Origin: Bacteroidales bacterium
GTDB lineage: Bacteria; Bacteroidota; Bacteroidia; Bacteroidales; F082
DNA: 64,000 nt
Direction of reading: 5' to 3'
Assembly (NCBI GenBank): GCA_024400425.1
Contig: JAKSMV010000012.1
Coordinates: forward strand, 1 to 64,000
The notes below the pieces were generated by a model. It searched no databases and had not been told where the DNA came from. It saw only the letters and a program-made list of their open reading frames with translations. The stretch's first letter is position 1; every line of letters begins with the position of its first letter. The position numbers and the translations under genes were made by a program. Positions 42,739-48,531 of the stretch are shown here, in pieces.

Positions 42739-43194
42739 ATGCGAACAATCAACGAAATAATCATCCATTGTTCTGCCACCATAGAAGGGCAGGACTTCAC
42801 CGTAAAGCAGATTGACAGCAGCCATCAGGCGAGGGGCTTCAACGGAATCGGCTATCATTTTGTCGTGTATCGGGACGGAACCGTCCATCGTGGCCGTTCC
42901 TTGTCGAAAGCCGGTGCCCATTGCCTCAACCATAATTCCAACTCCATCGGGATATGCTATATCGGCGGATTAGATGCCAACCGCAACCCCAAAGACACCC
43001 GCACGAATGCACAGCGCGAAGCTCTGAAGACTTTGGTGCTGATGTTCAAGGAAATCTATCCCAATGCAAAAGTGCTTGGCCATCGCGACACATCGCCAGA
43101 CAAAAACAAAAACGGCATCATCGAAAAGTCGGAATGGCTCAAAGCCTGTCCGTGTTTCGATGTAGCTAAATGGTTAGAGGAGATTGGCTTATGA
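42739..43194 (+). CDS. N-acetylmuramoyl-L-alanine amidase (phage endolysin)
   Basis: A 151-residue type 2 amidase / PGRP domain that cuts between N-acetylmuramic acid and L-alanine in peptidoglycan. Zinc ligands are His10 (IIIHCSAT), His115 (VLGHRDTSPDKN) and Cys137 (KACPCFDV); the active GYHFVVYRDG stands at residues 38-47. It matches T7-lysozyme-like endolysins common in Bacteroidetes prophages. No signal peptide, so export relies on a holin such as the upstream two-TM protein. The next gene's ATG overlaps its TGA. It is the strongest evidence that this region carries phage lysis functions. Confidence 0.93.
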   Translation: MRTINEIIIHCSATIEGQDFTVKQIDSSHQARGFNGIGYHFVVYRDGTVHRGRSLSKAGAHCLNHNSNSIGICYIGGLDANRNPKDTRTNAQREALKTLVLMFKEIYPNAKVLGHRDTSPDKNKNGIIEKSEWLKACPCFDVAKWLEEIGL

Positions 43195-43655
43195 AAACCA
43201 TAAGAATGTCTGTCTTGCTGTGCATCATGTTGGTTCTGACATGCTGCAAGTCGCGTAGAGATGTCGTTGAGACGGCATCGCGCGACATGTGGCAGGAAAT
43301 CAACCTTGAAATGCGACGCATCGACAGTGTGTCGGTAGAGAACGAAATTTACAGAAGAGTTGAGATAGATTATTACTTTCCGCCTTTAGATTCTGCTCAG
43401 GATGTTTCGCGTGCAACAGAGGCTGAAAGTGACAGGCGCGGCGCTGTGCAACGGATTGTGGTGGAAACAGGGCAGAAGTCACTGCTTTCCCGTTGCGTGG
43501 CCGACACGACTTCGGTCAGCGAAGTCAAGGCAGAATCGGACTTCAAATCCGTGGAAGCCAATTCAGTGAAAAAAAACAACTTGCCGCTGGCAATCGCAAT
43601 AGCATCGTTGGCAGCGGCAGTTTGCTCCTTATTATTATATAGCAGAAAGAAATGA
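43191..43655 (+). CDS. Lipoprotein with C-terminal TM helix, spanin-like (u-spanin architecture)
   Basis: A 154-residue protein. The N-terminus is a lipoprotein-type signal (MKTIRMSVLLCIMLVLTCC, Cys18/Cys19), the middle is polar and acidic (residues about 22-125), and the C-terminus is one membrane helix (NLPLAIAIASLAAAVCSLLLYS) with a basic end. An outer-membrane anchor plus an inner-membrane anchor on one chain is the layout of unimolecular spanins, which fuse inner and outer membranes at the end of lysis of Gram-negative hosts. It directly follows the endolysin (ATGA overlap) as spanins do. The lipobox is not canonical, so the Cys to be lipidated is uncertain. Confidence 0.65.
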   Translation: MKTIRMSVLLCIMLVLTCCKSRRDVVETASRDMWQEINLEMRRIDSVSVENEIYRRVEIDYYFPPLDSAQDVSRATEAESDRRGAVQRIVVETGQKSLLSRCVADTTSVSEVKAESDFKSVEANSVKKNNLPLAIAIASLAAAVCSLLLYSRKK

Positions 43656-43786
43656 GATTGATTCAGATTGGCGAAGAAATGGTGCTGATGACCTGGAAAG
43701 AAACGGATGGCAAGGTCAGCGACATAAAATTGCGGACGATGCCTGCTCCCAGATTCAGGCATTTGACAGAAAGGGTTGAGGTATGA
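43652..43786 (+). CDS. Small protein in the lysis-gene run
   Basis: A 44-residue frame, MRLIQIGEEMVLMTW to RHLTERVEV, coupled by ATGA overlaps with the spanin-like gene before it and the 82-residue gene after it. Nothing is recognisable. The exact overlaps on both sides make translation likely. It is basic in its second half (KLRTMPAPRFRHLTERV). Confidence 0.6.
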   Translation: MRLIQIGEEMVLMTWKETDGKVSDIKLRTMPAPRFRHLTERVEV

Positions 43787-44031
43787 AATACATACATCCT
43801 GAACGGGAATACATAAGAATAGAGGTGCATACAACGCTGAATGGCTTCAGCGTATTTGCACGCAACATGCACACAAATACGATGGTGCCGCTCACGCAAG
43901 GCATCGCCACGCTGCTTGAAGCTGTGTTGCCTGACGGTTACTGCCCGCACCATTCGTCGCTTCGGGCTGCCGAAATGGATTTGAAGAGGCTGGCAGAAGT
44001 GAACGGCTGGGCTGAGGTGACAGAACAATAG
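43783..44031 (+). CDS. Small phage-type protein of unknown function
   Basis: An 82-residue protein, MKYIHPEREYIRIEV to VNGWAEVTEQ, with HTTLNGFSVFARNMHTNTMVPLT in the middle. It is predicted soluble with a mixed alpha/beta pattern. I do not recognise a family. It is coupled by ATGA to the preceding 44-residue gene and is the last gene of this run, ending 29 bp before a strong terminator. In position it could be an accessory of the lysis or late region. Confidence 0.6.
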   Translation: MKYIHPEREYIRIEVHTTLNGFSVFARNMHTNTMVPLTQGIATLLEAVLPDGYCPHHSSLRAAEMDLKRLAEVNGWAEVTEQ

Positions 44032-44059
44032 TTGCTTTTTTCATAATCTTTATATTTTT

Positions 44060-44094
44060 CCTCCGCAGTTTTCCCCGAATTGCGGAGGTTTTTT
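44060..44094 (+). terminator. Intrinsic terminator after the lysis-gene run
   Basis: CCTCCGCA (44060-44067) pairs with TGCGGAGG (44081-44088) and six T follow. Confidence 0.92.
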
Positions 44095-44104
44095 GTCTTT
44101 TTTT

Positions 44105-44155
44105 AGGTTGCAATGTTGCAACCTTGTTTTATATTGCAAAAATGTTATATCTTTG
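44105..44155 (+). promoter_or_regulatory. hicAB promoter with GTTGCAA palindrome
   Basis: GGTTGCAATGTTGCAACC (44105-44122) is a perfect 8-bp inverted repeat with a two-base centre. The -7 box TATCTTTG follows at 44148-44155, then GCAGCGTG. TTG at 44124-44126 may serve as -33. The palindrome could be the HicB operator; it recurs elsewhere in the element. Confidence 0.65.
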
Positions 44156-44184
44156 CAGCGTGATTCAAAGAAAGGAAAACGACA

Positions 44185-44367
44185 ATGAAATGGAACGAAC
44201 TTAGAAGACTGGCTGAGGAGAAAGGATGGAGGCTTTACCGGCACGGAGCGAAACACGACATCTACTCCCATCCCGACAAAGACTACTTCATACAGCTTGA
44301 ACGGCACGAAGCGACGGAAGTGAAAAAAGGGATTCTCCAAAAGCTACTGAAACAAATCGGGGGGTGA
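44185..44367 (+). CDS. hicA: HicA-type mRNA interferase toxin
   Basis: A 60-residue toxin of the HicA family, which binds and cleaves mRNA and blocks translation. The double-stranded RNA-binding-like fold is visible with the catalytic His in YRHGAKHDIYSHPDK and the ERHEATEVKKGILQKLLKQIG end. Length is the family norm. It precedes hicB by 57 bp; a GGGGGGT/ATCCCCCC hairpin (44359-44377) overlaps its stop, possibly tuning the toxin to antitoxin ratio. It carries the element's own promoter. In a prophage such a pair usually serves for stability or defence. Confidence 0.9.
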   Translation: MKWNELRRLAEEKGWRLYRHGAKHDIYSHPDKDYFIQLERHEATEVKKGILQKLLKQIGG

Positions 44368-44424
44368 AAATCCCCCCAGCCTTCGGGCATCGAAACAGAA
44401 AAGAAACTCAAAAAACAACACAAT

Positions 44425-44832
44425 ATGAAAACAGTAAAGGCAATAATTGAAAGAGGCGATGATGGCACCTACGGCGTGTGCGCCCCGGAACTCGAAAACG
44501 TAATCATCGGCAGCGGCGACACGGTGGCAGAGGCTAAGGATGATTTCGAGAACAGCTACAGGGAAATGGTGGAGGCTTACACCGACAGCGGCAAGGCCGT
44601 TCCCGACGAACTGAAGGACGTGGAATGGGAATACCGCTACGACCTGTCGGCATTCTACGAGGCACATCCCTACCTGAACGTGAGCAAGCTGGCCGAACAC
44701 TTGCACGTGAACGCCTCGCTGATGCGGCAGTACAGGCAAGGGCAGTACATTTCGGAGGAACAGGTGATGCGCATACAGGAGGGCATCCGCAACGTTGGGC
44801 GCGAACTGGCCGGCACGACCTTGGTAAGATAA
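44425..44832 (+). CDS. hicB: HicB-type antitoxin with HTH domain
   Basis: A 135-residue antitoxin. Residues 1-60 form the RNase H-like HicB core (AIIERGDDGTYGVCAPELENVIIGSGDTVAEAKDDFENSYREMVE), and residues about 85-130 form a helix-turn-helix (NVSKLAEHLHVNASLMRQYRQGQYISEEQVMRIQEGIRNV) for autorepression. It neutralises HicA and should bind the promoter palindrome. Downstream of the stop, a leftover spacer of about 70 bp leads to a terminator at 44904-44938. HicA and HicB together form a complete TA module. Confidence 0.92.
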   Translation: MKTVKAIIERGDDGTYGVCAPELENVIIGSGDTVAEAKDDFENSYREMVEAYTDSGKAVPDELKDVEWEYRYDLSAFYEAHPYLNVSKLAEHLHVNASLMRQYRQGQYISEEQVMRIQEGIRNVGRELAGTTLVR

Positions 44833-44903
44833 ACAACCCCGCAGCCGCTTTCCGGCTTTGAATCACACAGGCACCGCTTTTGCGAGGTTGGCGGCGCAAA
44901 TGT

Positions 44904-44938
44904 AAATCCCGCTCACGAAAGTGGGCGGGATTTTTTTT
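44904..44938 (+). terminator. Intrinsic terminator of hicAB
   Basis: AATCCCGCTCAC (44905-44916) pairs with GTGGGCGGGATT (44921-44932) around GAAA, and the T-run 44931-44938 follows. Confidence 0.92.
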
Positions 44939-45177
44939 GATTCAATCAGGAATCAAGAAATCAAGTTTTTTGAATCAAAAGCGAATCAAAAAACCGATTT
45001 TGCTTGATTTTGAGCTGATTTTCTTGATTTTCTCACGTTACGAATCAAGTAATTCGGATTTTTCTTGATTTTGGAACTGCTTTTCTTGATTTTGAAATTG
45101 ATTTCGAACCGAAAGTTTTGATTCGGAAATCAAGTTTTGAATCAAGAAATCGGGTTTTGAATCAAGTTTGAATCAAA
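44937..45177. repeat. Iteron-like array of AATCAAR / YTTGATT words, non-coding
   Basis: About 17 copies of AATCAAG/AATCAAA or their complements CTTGATT/TTGATTC lie within 241 bp, in both orientations, often 10-22 bp apart. The stretch is about 70 percent A+T, unlike its surroundings, and holds no credible gene. Copy starts include 44951, 44959, 44973, 44984, 45003, 45023, 45043, 45064, 45085, 45128, 45140, 45160 and 45171. Confidence 0.8.
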
Positions 45178-45230
45178 AAAGTAAAATAACATGTGCGCGT
45201 TTTCTCATTTCAGGGTCCATTTCGAGAAAA

Positions 45231-45268
45231 CATGTACCCGTTTTTGCGTTTTCGGGTACATATTTTTT
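45231..45268 (+). terminator. Hairpin with T-run, probable terminator
   Basis: ATGTACCCG (45232-45240) pairs with CGGGTACAT (45253-45261) and ATTTTTT follows. It lies after the repeat array; upstream GTTTTCTC/GAGAAAAC (45199-45226) gives a second stem. Confidence 0.7.
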
Positions 45269-45310
45269 GGCAAAAAACACGCTTGCAACCTTGCAACCCG
45301 ATTTTTTTTC

Positions 45311-45340
45311 TTGACAGTATGAAAAATTGTCGTACATTTG
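45311..45340 (+). promoter_or_regulatory. Promoter of the second structured RNA
   Basis: TTGACA (45311-45316) and TACATTTG (45333-45340) followed by GCAGCG; TTG to the -7 box is 19 bp. Two TTGCAACC words (45283 and 45291) precede it. Start site near 45345-45347, exactly at the base of the RNA's outer helix. Confidence 0.75.
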
Positions 45341-45344
45341 CAGC

Positions 45345-45525
45345 GTCAAAAGATGATGGTAATCCATTTCGCAGGGGCGGCGATAACTGCCCGAAAACTT
45401 AGAGGGCTTTTTTTATGCCCTTGACACTGATAATTGACCCTTGAACGGTCGCCTTCCGTAGATTCAAGCCCCAGCGATGAGGCCATCATCTTTTGACAGC
45501 GGAACGGCGGCCGTTCTTTATTTCC
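45345..45525 (+). ncRNA. Candidate structured non-coding RNA closed by a 15-bp helix
   Basis: GTCAAAAGATGATGG (45345-45359) is perfectly complementary to 45483-45497, closing a 123-base interior with GGGCGG/CTGCCC (45375-45380 with 45387-45392), GGGC/GCCC (45404-45407 with 45417-45420) and GACC/GGTC (45436-45439 with 45447-45450). A GAACGG/CCGTTC hairpin with TTTATTT (45502-45523) is a terminator. It is flanked by its own promoter and terminator, and no gene fits. It resembles a 6S-type or regulatory RNA in layout; no reverse transcriptase is near, so a retron is not supported. Confidence 0.65.
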
Positions 45526-45559
45526 GCCACAGTATGAATCTTTAAATGTCAAAAGAAAA

Positions 45560-45937
45560 ATGAAACAATTGGATTTCACGGGCGGACAGCCCGAAAGCGA
45601 GACGAAGACGCTGGTTGTCTTCGTGGATTGCCACGCAAGCCACAATGTGGAGATCAGGGTGAACGAGTATTACGAGCGGATGTTCCGCGCGTTCTGCAAG
45701 AACCAGAAGCTGAAGTGCTGCATCCGCAGCAAGCGCACGGAGGGGCGCATCGCGCGGATGATGGAGGAGCAGGAGCGCACGGAGGCTGCCACTTCGGCGC
45801 CGCTCAGTGCCCGCACAACGGAATGGCGCAAGGCTGACGGCCTGATGCAGCGCGGCAAGGCGATTCACGACCGCCTGGTGGCTTCGGCCTTCGACCTTAG
45901 CGTGAGAACCTCAATGGAGAAAGGAGGCTGGGCATGA
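45560..45937 (+). CDS. Phage-type protein of unknown function
   Basis: A 125-residue basic protein, MKQLDFTGGQPESE to SMEKGGWA. It contains VVFVDCHASHNVEIRVNEYYERMFRAFCKNQKLKCCIRSKRTEG, a mixed alpha/beta start, then an Arg/Glu-rich helix. Higher G+C at third positions than hicA or hicB. No family recognised. It follows the ncRNA terminator by about 35 bp, and is the first of a chain of small coupled genes; the next gene's ATG overlaps its stop, with a perfect AAAGGAGG Shine-Dalgarno site. Confidence 0.65.
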   Translation: MKQLDFTGGQPESETKTLVVFVDCHASHNVEIRVNEYYERMFRAFCKNQKLKCCIRSKRTEGRIARMMEEQERTEAATSAPLSARTTEWRKADGLMQRGKAIHDRLVASAFDLSVRTSMEKGGWA

Positions 45938-46233
45938 GAAGTCACAAGGCTTTAGACCAAAAGGTGTTCTCATTTGAGACGCTTATCAAGTGGCACGACA
46001 TTGCCATGGTGATAAGCAATACGGGTGAGTTTGTAGTGGAAACGTACGGCTTTGACCCTCTTCGTGGCTATATTGACGAGATTGACGAAATACTCATCAC
46101 CGGAAAAGTGACCGACTTTAACGGATTGCGTGAACTTCGCAAGGACCTTAAAGAACTGCGTGACAGATTCCTGAAACTGAAGCTTGAAGGCTTGTACGAG
46201 CCTGACGAGGAAGGAGGGCAAGACAATGAGTAA
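45934..46233 (+). CDS. Small coupled phage-type protein
   Basis: A 99-residue acidic helical protein: MRSHKALDQKVFSFETLIKWHDIAMVISNTGEFVVETYGFDPLRGYIDEID..., ending DEEGGQDNE. AAAGGAGG at 45920-45927 is a strong ribosome-binding site eight bases before its ATG. The ATG overlaps the TGA of the gene before it. It shares general character (short, acidic, helical) with the next two genes and may have arisen with them, but the sequences are not similar enough to call duplication. Function unknown. Confidence 0.65.
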   Translation: MRSHKALDQKVFSFETLIKWHDIAMVISNTGEFVVETYGFDPLRGYIDEIDEILITGKVTDFNGLRELRKDLKELRDRFLKLKLEGLYEPDEEGGQDNE

Positions 46234-46507
46234 TGATATATTGCTTAGCAAGACGGTTGCCGCCGAATGGTTCGAGGACAACTATTACGACTGGGACATA
46301 AGCGCGATGATCGACGAGCTGCAGGACACGGCTGCGTTTCTTGGCACGATACTGTCGGACATCGACGATTCGCAGGTGCAGGAAGTGATGAATTCGTGTA
46401 CGAGCGTTTCGTTTGTGGTGCGCAAGCTGAAGGCGTTCCGCGACGACGTTGCTGGCCAGATGGGTGTTCTGCCAGCTAAAAAGAACAGGAAAGGAGGCAA
46501 GGAATGA
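46226..46507 (+). CDS. Small coupled phage-type protein
   Basis: A 93-residue protein starting at 46226 (MSNDILLSKTVAAEWFEDNYYDWDISAMIDELQD), overlapping the end of the previous gene by eight bases; the longer upstream frame is not used. GAAGGAGG (46210-46217) is its ribosome-binding site. Helical and acidic first, basic at the end (KKNRKGGKE). Like the following gene it has the motif MIDELQD/MIDELKS, so the two are probably distant paralogues. Unknown function. Confidence 0.65.
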   Translation: MSNDILLSKTVAAEWFEDNYYDWDISAMIDELQDTAAFLGTILSDIDDSQVQEVMNSCTSVSFVVRKLKAFRDDVAGQMGVLPAKKNRKGGKE

Positions 46508-46785
46508 GCAAGCTGATGATAGGATCAAGCGTTTTGCGCGAGTGGATTGAAGCGCCTGATGGCGATAAGGAATACACCGACCTTTACATTATGATTGACG
46601 AATTGAAGTCATCAATACTTAACGTCGTGAAGGTTCAAACGAGAATGGGGTTCGATTGCGAAGACAACAAGATGCTTCAATATGTCAATGCTACAATGGT
46701 AGGCGTGGCTGAGAGTTTGCAGAAGCTGTTTGAAGAAGTTCAAGACCAAATCATTCCATTGGCACGGGAAGGAGGCGAGAGATGA
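46504..46785 (+). CDS. Small coupled phage-type protein, likely paralogue of the one before
   Basis: A 93-residue protein, MSKLMIGSSVLREWIEAPDGDKEYTDLYIMIDELKSSILNVVK, same length and same layout as the gene before it, with W at a similar place, IMIDELK and a helical second half. Ribosome-binding site AAAGGAGG at 46490-46497; ATG overlaps the previous TGA. Function unknown; it may form a heteromeric complex with its paralogue. Confidence 0.65.
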   Translation: MSKLMIGSSVLREWIEAPDGDKEYTDLYIMIDELKSSILNVVKVQTRMGFDCEDNKMLQYVNATMVGVAESLQKLFEEVQDQIIPLAREGGER

Positions 46786-46949
46786 CACGCACTGAAATCA
46801 TAACCAGGCTGTGCGAGATGGTGGCTGACATTGCCGAGCTAAGAGAGAAACTGACGGATGCCGACTGGCGGCTTGACGCTGCACTAAAGGATGTCTCAGT
46901 GCGCCTTCAGATGGCGATGCACGACATGGAGAAAGGAGGCGAAGAATGA
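46782..46949 (+). CDS. Small helical phage-type protein
   Basis: A 55-residue protein, MTRTEIITRLCEMVADIAELREKL... HDMEKGGEE, almost entirely helical with heptad-like spacing, probably a coiled coil. GAAGGAGG (46768-46775) precedes the ATG, which overlaps the upstream stop. It is too short to assign. Its own 3' end carries the next gene's ribosome-binding site, which explains the recurring Lys-Gly-Gly ending of the proteins in this chain. Confidence 0.6.
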   Translation: MTRTEIITRLCEMVADIAELREKLTDADWRLDAALKDVSVRLQMAMHDMEKGGEE

Positions 46950-47110
46950 ACAGCACCGTCACCAGGCGTGAGCCGACATGCGACAACTGCCACTGCATGG
47001 GATTCCGCAATGATTCGCACGGAGAAACGCACCGCTATTGCGGACTATACCACAACTGGATTCCCGACACAGAGATGTTTCCGTCTTGCTCAGAACATTC
47101 GTTCAGATGA
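46946..47110 (+). CDS. Small Cys-rich putative zinc-binding protein
   Basis: A 54-residue protein with CDNCHC (Cys12, Cys15, Cys17), then Cys32 (RYCGLY) and Cys48 (FPSCSEH), plus several His: a zinc-finger-like layout. AAAGGAGG at 46932-46939 precedes it, and its ATG overlaps the preceding stop. Last gene of the chain, ending just before a terminator. Function unknown; small Cys-rich proteins of this type bind metals in phage accessory roles. Confidence 0.6.
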   Translation: MNSTVTRREPTCDNCHCMGFRNDSHGETHRYCGLYHNWIPDTEMFPSCSEHSFR

Positions 47111-47116
47111 TACCCA

Positions 47117-47144
47117 AGCCTCGCCAATCGGCGGGGCTTTTTTT
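47117..47144 (+). terminator. Intrinsic terminator after the small-gene chain
   Basis: AGCCTCGCC (47117-47125) pairs with GGCGGGGCT (47130-47138) around AATC; the T-run following it is also the start of the next promoter motif. Confidence 0.9.
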
Positions 47145-47178
47145 GTCACCGGAAGGAAAAGCGGATGCCGTATGTTTG
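47142..47178 (+). promoter_or_regulatory. Element promoter B (TTGTCACCG / TATGTTTG)
   Basis: TTTTGTCACCGG with TTTG at 47142-47145 and the -7 box TATGTTTG at 47171-47178; the same 26-bp phase as the three other copies. It drives the head-tail or tail genes from 47201. Confidence 0.8.
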
Positions 47179-47200
47179 CGGGAAAATAGGAGGAAAAAAT

Positions 47201-47686
47201 ATGATTACGATTGACTACCTGCGCCGGATACTCTACGACATAAAAACTGTTGAAGGCGAACCAGTAAACGTTGGGCTGCCGTCGGTGACTGACGCGAGCC
47301 AGATAATTGAAAGCCCCGACGGGCTTGAAGGACTTACGGAACTTTGCCAGCACAAGGGCATCGGGTTTGCGGTGCTTTTCGAGGACGCTTTCCATTATGA
47401 CGACACCGACCGGAACGACGTGCCTGTGACGCGCTTCCGCCAGAACATCTACGTGGTTCGGATGGCTGCGGGCAACGCGCCTACGAAACCGATAGAGGAC
47501 GCTTGCTTCGCCGACCTGCAGCGCATACGGAAGGTGCTGCTGAGGCATGTGGCGATGGGCGACACGGAGCTTCAGGGCTGGGAGCGCACCTCGCAGCGCG
47601 ACTATGTGCGCGGCGCAGCAAACTATGTGGGCTGGAAGCTTTCTCTTCCTTTCGTTGAGAACGAAGATTTGTGGCTAAATGTATAA
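47201..47686 (+). CDS. Phage structural-type protein, possible tail terminator
   Basis: A 161-residue protein starting at 47201 (MITIDYLRRILYDIKTVEGE). AATAGGAGG lies 8 bp upstream. Alpha/beta composition with GFAVLFEDAFHYDD, FRQNIYVVRMAAGNAP and ADLQRIRKVLLRHVAMGD. Position right before another structural gene and the tape measure protein fits a tail terminator or head-tail connector. No family can be named from memory. 17 bp separate it from the next gene. Confidence 0.65.
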   Translation: MITIDYLRRILYDIKTVEGEPVNVGLPSVTDASQIIESPDGLEGLTELCQHKGIGFAVLFEDAFHYDDTDRNDVPVTRFRQNIYVVRMAAGNAPTKPIEDACFADLQRIRKVLLRHVAMGDTELQGWERTSQRDYVRGAANYVGWKLSLPFVENEDLWLNV

Positions 47687-47703
47687 TGAAAAAGAATTGA
47701 GCA

Positions 47704-48228
47704 ATGGCAAGAACATCAAGAAAACAGGACGTTGACCAGATGGAAGTTGACTGGGATAAGTTTTGCCAAATAGTTATTGAGCGATGGCAAGGCGTTATGA
47801 TTAAAAAAGGTATTTATGATAGTGGAGCGCTTCACGACTCAATAGTGTACAACTACAGAGGTGTGAATGCCATGAATCAGACGGTTATGCGTGGAAACAC
47901 TCTGAAAGCTGGAACTATTCCGGACTTCCTATCTTTTTCGTTCAATAAATACGGAATATATATCGAGAAAGGTGTTGGGCGCGGCTACACGCGAGGCAAT
48001 GGGGGAAATTTGGTTATATTTAAAGATAAGAAACGTGGTCGTGTTCCTCGAACTTGGTTCTTCCGAATCTTCGCTAACGAACGCCACAAACTTGGAGAAA
48101 TGGTTGGGAAATTGTATGGTAATGTGGCAAGGAGCATGATACATACAATAGATTATTCGTATGAAAGAAATTCTGGATCATACACTACAAGGCTGATTCG
48201 ACCTGTTGAAACGCTGCGGGACGAATGA
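47704..48228 (+). CDS. Phage structural-type protein, possible minor tail protein
   Basis: A 174-residue basic protein (MARTSRKQDVDQMEVDWDKF). It has GIYDSGALHDSIVYNYRG and FSFNKYGIYIEKGVGRGYTRGNGG, the look of HK97-gp10-like tail-completion proteins (the IEKG loop is typical of that fold), but similarity is not strong enough to be sure. Lower G+C than its neighbours. Between the possible tail terminator and the tape measure protein, as in siphophages. It is followed by a GTTGCAA repeat cluster. Confidence 0.6.
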   Translation: MARTSRKQDVDQMEVDWDKFCQIVIERWQGVMIKKGIYDSGALHDSIVYNYRGVNAMNQTVMRGNTLKAGTIPDFLSFSFNKYGIYIEKGVGRGYTRGNGGNLVIFKDKKRGRVPRTWFFRIFANERHKLGEMVGKLYGNVARSMIHTIDYSYERNSGSYTTRLIRPVETLRDE

Positions 48229-48235
48229 AAAGGCC

Positions 48236-48304
48236 TTGCAACCACGGAAAAACGGGTTGCAAGGTTGCAACCTTTCCCATGTAACGGAAAAAGGCGTATG
48301 TTTG
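48236..48304 (+). promoter_or_regulatory. GTTGCAA repeat cluster and -7 box
   Basis: TTGCAACC at 48236-48243, then GGTTGCAA at 48255-48262 and 48263-48270. The first and second form a 10-bp inverted repeat which may end the upstream transcript. TATGTTTG at 48297-48304 is the -7 box for the small gene at 48327, whose ribosome-binding site is AAAGGAG (48313-48319). Confidence 0.65.
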
Positions 48305-48326
48305 CGGCAAGAAAGGAGAAAACGAA

Positions 48327-48458
48327 ATGGAAATCATCGTCGTAATAGTGTTTGCAATTTTAGCCATAAAGGAAACAAGGAAAGCGAAGAAAGATCCAGG
48401 TTACAAGTCGTGGATGGACGATGATGACAATTCGTGGGATCAGTGGCGAAGAGGATAG
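48327..48458 (+). CDS. Small single-TM protein with acidic tail
   Basis: A 43-residue protein: residues 1-14 (MEIIVVIVFAILAI) are hydrophobic, followed by basic residues and an acidic/aromatic tail (WMDDDDNSWDQWRRG). Its own -7 box and AAAGGAG ribosome-binding site argue that it is a real gene. It sits just before the tape measure gene; possible roles are an assembly factor or a membrane-acting peptide, both unproven. Confidence 0.6.
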   Translation: MEIIVVIVFAILAIKETRKAKKDPGYKSWMDDDDNSWDQWRRG

Positions 48459-48475
48459 GAATATTGAGTTGCAAA

Positions 48476-48512
48476 ATTGTCACCGAAAAAATGTGTTTGT
48501 TGCGTAGTTTTG
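48476..48512 (+). promoter_or_regulatory. Element promoter C (TTGTCACCG / TAGTTTTG)
   Basis: ATTGTCACCG with TTG at 48477-48479 and the -7 box TAGTTTTG at 48505-48512, again with the G exactly 26 bp before the box. It lies 20 bp before the tape measure ATG. Confidence 0.8.
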
Positions 48513-48531
48513 CAGCAAACACATTTTTATT

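Noticed and set aside
44937..45177. CRISPR array
   Set aside because: The repeated word is seven bases, in both orientations and unevenly spaced.
45345..45525. Retron msr-msd
   Set aside because: Long complementary ends fit, but no reverse transcriptase gene is anywhere in the window.
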